Of a stretch of 64,000 nucleotides of DNA, positions 60,798-64,000 are shown piece after piece. The translations under genes and the position numbers were made by a program. Below the pieces are notes generated by a model, which worked only from the letters and a program-made list of their open reading frames with translations, was not told where the DNA came from and ran no database searches. The first letter of the stretch is position 1. Each line of letters begins with the position of its first letter. The DNA comes from Bacteroidales bacterium (GTDB taxonomy: Bacteria; Bacteroidota; Bacteroidia; Bacteroidales; UBA932): NCBI GenBank assembly GCA_017429475.1, contig JAFROX010000009.1, positions 248,001 through 312,000 of the forward strand, in the 5' to 3' direction.

Positions 60798-61783
60798 TGG
60801 GTTCCCGCTACGACATAAGCAGATTCACGATTCCCCTGACCATAACGGCGCTTGCCCTGCTGGCCAGCCTGTTTTTCCTTCCGTGCACGGCATCTGACGC
60901 ACTGAGGTATTCTTTCGCCAGCCATTACTTCCGTATAGGTTTTATCCTGGAGAATCCGGGACTTTCGAAGATCGCATCTATCCTTCTGCTCTCGGCCTGT
61001 CCGTTCATGTTCTATGCAATGGACCGCAGCCATCCCCTGGGAGTAACCACGATCCTGCCACTGATGTATTCCCTGCTTGTGTTGTCCTGCAAGGATGCCC
61101 TGTGTCTCAGTCCCATACACATTGCTGCCTTTTTCCTGTCCGGGTCACTCTTCTTCAGCTTCAGGGCTTCCCTCGAGCCATACAACATCGACAACCCCTT
61201 CGTTTCGATGCTGATGCTTTCCATGGCATCCCTGTTCTTCGCACCCATAATCTGGCTCGCCCCCGTCATGGCCGTGCTGGACAACAACAATTCCACACAG
61301 AAATGGAAGACTATAGTAGGCTCTGTCTGCGGCCTGCTGCTGCCTATGATAATGATAACAGGCATCTCCACGATAGCCACCGGTTATACGGTGATAACCG
61401 AGCCTGTGATGCAATATCTGGCGATGGTCATTGACATCGAACCAGGAATCCCCCAGATGCAGGTTGCGACCGTGATGAAAGTCCTGATCATCATCGTTTC
61501 CGCTGTGTGGGCATCGGTCTCTTTCATCAAGATCTTCAACACCCTTGACATAGCCGCCGAAAGATGCCATATCCGCTGTATCGTATTTGGAGTATGGCTG
61601 TCAGCCATAACCGTAATGTTCGGAAATTCTCTGGGATCGCTGCCCTGGATCCTGGCCCTGATGCCCCTGTCAATGTTCCTTTTCGCATTCTTCACCAGGC
61701 AGGCACAGCAACGCAACGGCACGTTCCTGCTTGCCATACTGCTGCTGCTTGCACTTGCAGAGAGAATCGTAATAATGCTGTAG
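60797..61783 (+). CDS. Polytopic membrane protein, function unknown
   Basis: A 328-residue protein with about nine or ten hydrophobic helices (residues about 10-28, 57-75, 82-98, 103-121, 133-160, 170-195, 220-243, 257-300 and 308-327) and short polar loops (DNNNSTQKWK at about 162-171). It recalls the DUF6427 type of Bacteroidota membrane proteins, but I cannot assign it firmly. It overlaps purD by 1 bp, so it should be translated with it. No motif shows transport or enzyme activity. Confidence 0.75.
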   Translation: MGSRYDISRFTIPLTITALALLASLFFLPCTASDALRYSFASHYFRIGFILENPGLSKIASILLLSACPFMFYAMDRSHPLGVTTILPLMYSLLVLSCKDALCLSPIHIAAFFLSGSLFFSFRASLEPYNIDNPFVSMLMLSMASLFFAPIIWLAPVMAVLDNNNSTQKWKTIVGSVCGLLLPMIMITGISTIATGYTVITEPVMQYLAMVIDIEPGIPQMQVATVMKVLIIIVSAVWASVSFIKIFNTLDIAAERCHIRCIVFGVWLSAITVMFGNSLGSLPWILALMPLSMFLFAFFTRQAQQRNGTFLLAILLLLALAERIVIML

Positions 61784-61786
61784 CGG

Positions 61787-62530
61787 CTACATTGCCATTC
61801 CGCCATCCACGGCAATCACCTGACCGGTAACGTAAGATGCCAGATCGCTGGCAAGGAAAAGACAGACTTTGGCGACATCTTCCGGAGTACCTCCCCTGCG
61901 GAGCGGAATGCCGGCTTCCCAGGCCTTTATGGTCTCGGGCGGGATATTGGACGTCATATCTGTCTTAATGAAACCAGGGGCCACGACATTCACCCTGATA
62001 CCCCTGGATCCCACCTCCTGGGCCATTGACTTGGCAAGGCCTATCAGGCCGGCCTTCGAAGCGGAATAATTGCTCTGCCCGGCATTGCCGCGGATGCCGA
62101 CTACGGAACTGATGTTGATAATGGAGCCGGCACGGTTGCGGAGCATCGAAGGAGTCACGGCGTGGATGAAGTTGAAGGCACCCTTCAGGTTGGCCTGGAT
62201 GACAGTATCCCACTGTTCCTCGCTCATCCTCATCATAAGGCCGTCTTTGGTAATGCCGGCATTGTTGACAAGGATGTCTATTCTTGAGAATTCCGAAAGC
62301 ACCTGCTCCACGACCTTTACCGTACCTTCGAAATCAGATGCGTCGGAAGCAATCGCCAGCGCCCTTACGCCGAAAGACTCGATTTCGCGCTTGGTTTCCA
62401 TAGCGGCGTCTTTTGACGTCAGATACGTAAACGCTATGGAGGCACCCTCAGAAGCGAACTTGAGGGCGATCGCCTTGCCTATGCCTTTTGCGGCGCCTGT
62501 TATGAGGGCTGTCTTGTTCTCGAGCAACAT
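61787..62530 (-). CDS. fabG: 3-oxoacyl-[acyl-carrier-protein] reductase
   Basis: Reduces 3-oxoacyl-ACP in fatty acid elongation. 247-residue short-chain dehydrogenase with cofactor loop ITGAAKGIGKAIAL, NNAGITKDGLMMRM and the Ser-Tyr-Lys triad in ISSVVGIRGNAGQSNYSASKAG. The end YVTGQVIAVDGGMAM is typical of FabG. It follows rimO by 5 bp and converges on the membrane protein gene with a 3-bp gap. Confidence 0.94.
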   Translation of the reverse strand: MLLENKTALITGAAKGIGKAIALKFASEGASIAFTYLTSKDAAMETKREIESFGVRALAIASDASDFEGTVKVVEQVLSEFSRIDILVNNAGITKDGLMMRMSEEQWDTVIQANLKGAFNFIHAVTPSMLRNRAGSIINISSVVGIRGNAGQSNYSASKAGLIGLAKSMAQEVGSRGIRVNVVAPGFIKTDMTSNIPPETIKAWEAGIPLRRGGTPEDVAKVCLFLASDLASYVTGQVIAVDGGMAM

Positions 62531-62535
62531 TGCGG

Positions 62536-63837
62536 CTAAATGAATTGGGCCGTCAGATCGTATTCATCTGCGGCGGTTATCTTTGCTTTAATGAAATTAC
62601 CTTGCAGGGAAGTTGGAACTGCGACGGCGGGAATCAGGATCTCTCCGTCCACATCGACGGATTCCTTCTCGCTGCGGGCGTGTATCATCCCGTCGGACCA
62701 GCCATCCACGAGCACTCTTTCCACAGTGCCCACCCGGCTCTCATTGTATTCTAGCGAAATGCCGCTCTGGAGTTCCATAAGGGCGGCATAGCGTTCATCC
62801 TTTACTCTCTGCGACACTGAATCCTTGAAATTCAGGGCGGCGAAAGTGTTTTCCTCCTCGCTGTAGGTGAATGCACCGAGCCTCTCGAAGCGGTACTCGC
62901 GGACGAAGTCAAGCAGGTCGCGGAACTCCCTCGCCCCTTCTCCCGGATGACCGACTATCATAGTGGTCCTCAGGACTATGCCGGGAACCGCTTTGCGGAA
63001 TTTGTCGACAAGTGCCCTGGTCGCATCGCCGTCTATGTTGCGGTGCATCATAGAGAGCACCTTGCTTGACGAGTGCTGAAGCGGTATGTCAAGGTATTTG
63101 CAGACCTTGTCGCAGCCGGCCATTATTTCAAGCACATCCTCGGGGAAGTCTGCAGGGTAGCTGTAATGGATCCTTATCCACTCTATGCCCTTGATGTCGG
63201 CCAGACGCTCGAGCAGTTTGCCGAGCATCCTCTTGTGATAGATATCCAGGCCATAGAATGTAGTGTCCTGGGCTATCACCAGCAGTTCCTTCACTCCTTT
63301 GGCCGCAAGCAGCTCCGCCTCGGCCACAAGGTCTTCCATCGGCACCGAAACGTGCCGTCCCCTGATCGAGGGTATGGCGCAATATGAGCAACTGCGGTCG
63401 CAGCCTTCGGAGATTTTCAGGAAAGCATAGTGCGACGGCGTAGTAAGATGCCGTTCGAGACATATGGATGGATCATATGCAAAACCGGCAGCCCTGAGCA
63501 TCGCTTCGGCGTCATCGGCACCGAAGAAGCCGTCGACTCCCTCAATTTCTTCGGGCAGTTCCTTGCGGTAGCGCTGCGACAGGCAGCCGAAGACGAAAAC
63601 CTTCTTTACCAGCCCGCGCTTCTTTGCTTCAAGGACGGTAAAGATTGCTTCGATTGATTCACTTTTGGCCGACTGGATGAAGCCGCAGGTGTTCAGGGCC
63701 ACGATATCGGGCCTGGCCATATCAAGCGGCTCTTCTTCGGGCACAATGACAACCCCTGCCCGCTCGAACTGTCGAAGCAGGTGTTCGGAATCCACTCGGT
63801 TCTTTGAGCAGCCTAAGGTTATGAGCTGCAGTTTCAA
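62536..63837 (-). CDS. rimO: Ribosomal protein S12 methylthiotransferase (TTG start)
   Basis: RimO adds a methylthio group to Asp88 (E. coli numbering) of protein S12. The 433-residue radical SAM enzyme has an N-terminal UPF0004 domain (ITLGCSKNRVDSE, ALNTCGFI, FGCLSQRY), the radical SAM triad in GCDRSCSYCAIPSIRG, and a C-terminal TRAM domain (residues about 370-430). The only reasonable start is the TTG at 63837 (TTG AAA CTG CAG), 1 nt after the TGA of the gene before it, which implies coupled translation. fabG follows. Confidence 0.94.
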   Translation of the reverse strand: MKLQLITLGCSKNRVDSEHLLRQFERAGVVIVPEEEPLDMARPDIVALNTCGFIQSAKSESIEAIFTVLEAKKRGLVKKVFVFGCLSQRYRKELPEEIEGVDGFFGADDAEAMLRAAGFAYDPSICLERHLTTPSHYAFLKISEGCDRSCSYCAIPSIRGRHVSVPMEDLVAEAELLAAKGVKELLVIAQDTTFYGLDIYHKRMLGKLLERLADIKGIEWIRIHYSYPADFPEDVLEIMAGCDKVCKYLDIPLQHSSSKVLSMMHRNIDGDATRALVDKFRKAVPGIVLRTTMIVGHPGEGAREFRDLLDFVREYRFERLGAFTYSEEENTFAALNFKDSVSQRVKDERYAALMELQSGISLEYNESRVGTVERVLVDGWSDGMIHARSEKESVDVDGEILIPAVAVPTSLQGNFIKAKITAADEYDLTAQFI

Positions 63838-63838
63838 A

Positions 63839-64000
63839 TCAGTTTGCTTTCCTTTGAACGGATTTGGTAGACTTCTTGGTGGAAGCGGCCTTTGCTGTCG
63901 CAGCCTTTGCGGAAGTGGCCTTAGCGGGAGCCTTAGCCTGCTTTGCAGCAGCTATCTTGGCTGCAGATTCGGGTTTTTCCTCGTCCTTGTGGAGCTCGGG
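63839..64000 (-). CDS. C-terminal Ala/Lys-rich tail of a gene cut by the window edge
   Basis: The minus strand is open from the right edge to a TGA at 63839-63841. The 53 visible residues begin PELHKDEEKPESAAKIAAA and continue with Ala/Lys repeats such as KATSAKAATAKAA, ending KSVQRKAN. Such tails occur on ribosomal proteins, HU-like proteins and other nucleic-acid-binding proteins. In Bacteroidota ftsY often precedes rimO, but this tail does not look like the usual FtsY end, so I leave it unassigned. It stops 1 nt before the rimO start. Confidence 0.7.
   Translation of the reverse strand, partial: PELHKDEEKPESAAKIAAAKQAKAPAKATSAKAATAKAASTKKSTKSVQRKAN

Overview
The window looks like a chromosomal segment from an uncultured or gut-type member of the order Bacteroidales (phylum Bacteroidota). 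The evidence is the set of families (a seven-gene V/A-type ATPase operon containing DUF2764, a BT_3928-like DoxX protein, DUF4296, DUF6807, DUF1080, M49 peptidase and AddAB-type nuclease genes), many Sec/lipobox leaders, the near absence of Shine-Dalgarno sequences, and repeated TAnnTTTG boxes, the Bacteroidetes sigma-70 -7 element. Genus cannot be told from the sequence. Genes are packed tightly, with many ATGA/TAATG overlaps. No gene-free stretch exceeds about 210 bp, and no rRNA, tRNA, CRISPR array, prophage or insertion sequence was seen.

Layout. 1-6042: a GH3 lipoprotein cut by the window edge, an internally deleted remnant of a 2-hydroxy-3-oxopropionate reductase gene, an 88-bp palindrome, a DUF2156-GNAT fusion protein and a lipoprotein carboxylesterase. 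6079-9020: recF, a DUF721 gene, pdxB and a convergent HAD phosphatase. 9038-17055: a palindromic candidate operator, a clear promoter and the V-type ATPase operon E-DUF2764-A-B-D-I-K, whose proteolipid carries the Na+-binding residues known from Enterococcus. A zeta-toxin-like kinase and a 54-codon partner follow 6 bp downstream and end in a terminator. 17069-22795: tldD, a 200-bp imperfect inverted repeat, namZ-like and glmM genes, rpmE2 and pmbA. 22854-33176: slyD, a COG2509 flavoprotein, tsaD, tamB, folP, tmk and a DoxX-like protein. 33166-40029: an M49 dipeptidyl peptidase, then a cluster resembling 3-keto-sugar metabolism (Gfo/Idh/MocA, DUF1080, small membrane protein, ApbE, Gfo/Idh/MocA). 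40030-52960: a TIGR02757 gene, a PatB-type lyase, then a minus-strand block recG-xth-pgi-addB-addA-GH43. 53019-64000: pdxA, rnhA, yicC-DUF6807, glnS, deoC, a DUF4296 lipoprotein, purD with a membrane protein, fabG, rimO and the Ala/Lys-rich tail of a gene cut by the right edge.

Themes. Housekeeping genes dominate: DNA repair (recF, recG, xth, addAB), PLP synthesis (pdxB, pdxA), cell-wall amino sugars (glmM, namZ), envelope assembly (tamB), folate and thymidylate (folP, tmk), and translation (tsaD, rimO, glnS, rpmE2). Accessory content is secreted carbohydrate chemistry (GH3, GH43, carboxylesterase, keto-sugar cluster).

I see no clearly new defence or mobile system. The most interesting signals are a two-class distribution of distances between -7 boxes and start codons (4-8 nt versus about 23-27 nt) suggesting leaderless mRNAs, the kinase/small-partner pair attached to the ATPase operon, two 3'-intergenic inverted repeats sharing an exact 14-mer, and the antisense tail of tamB inside folP.
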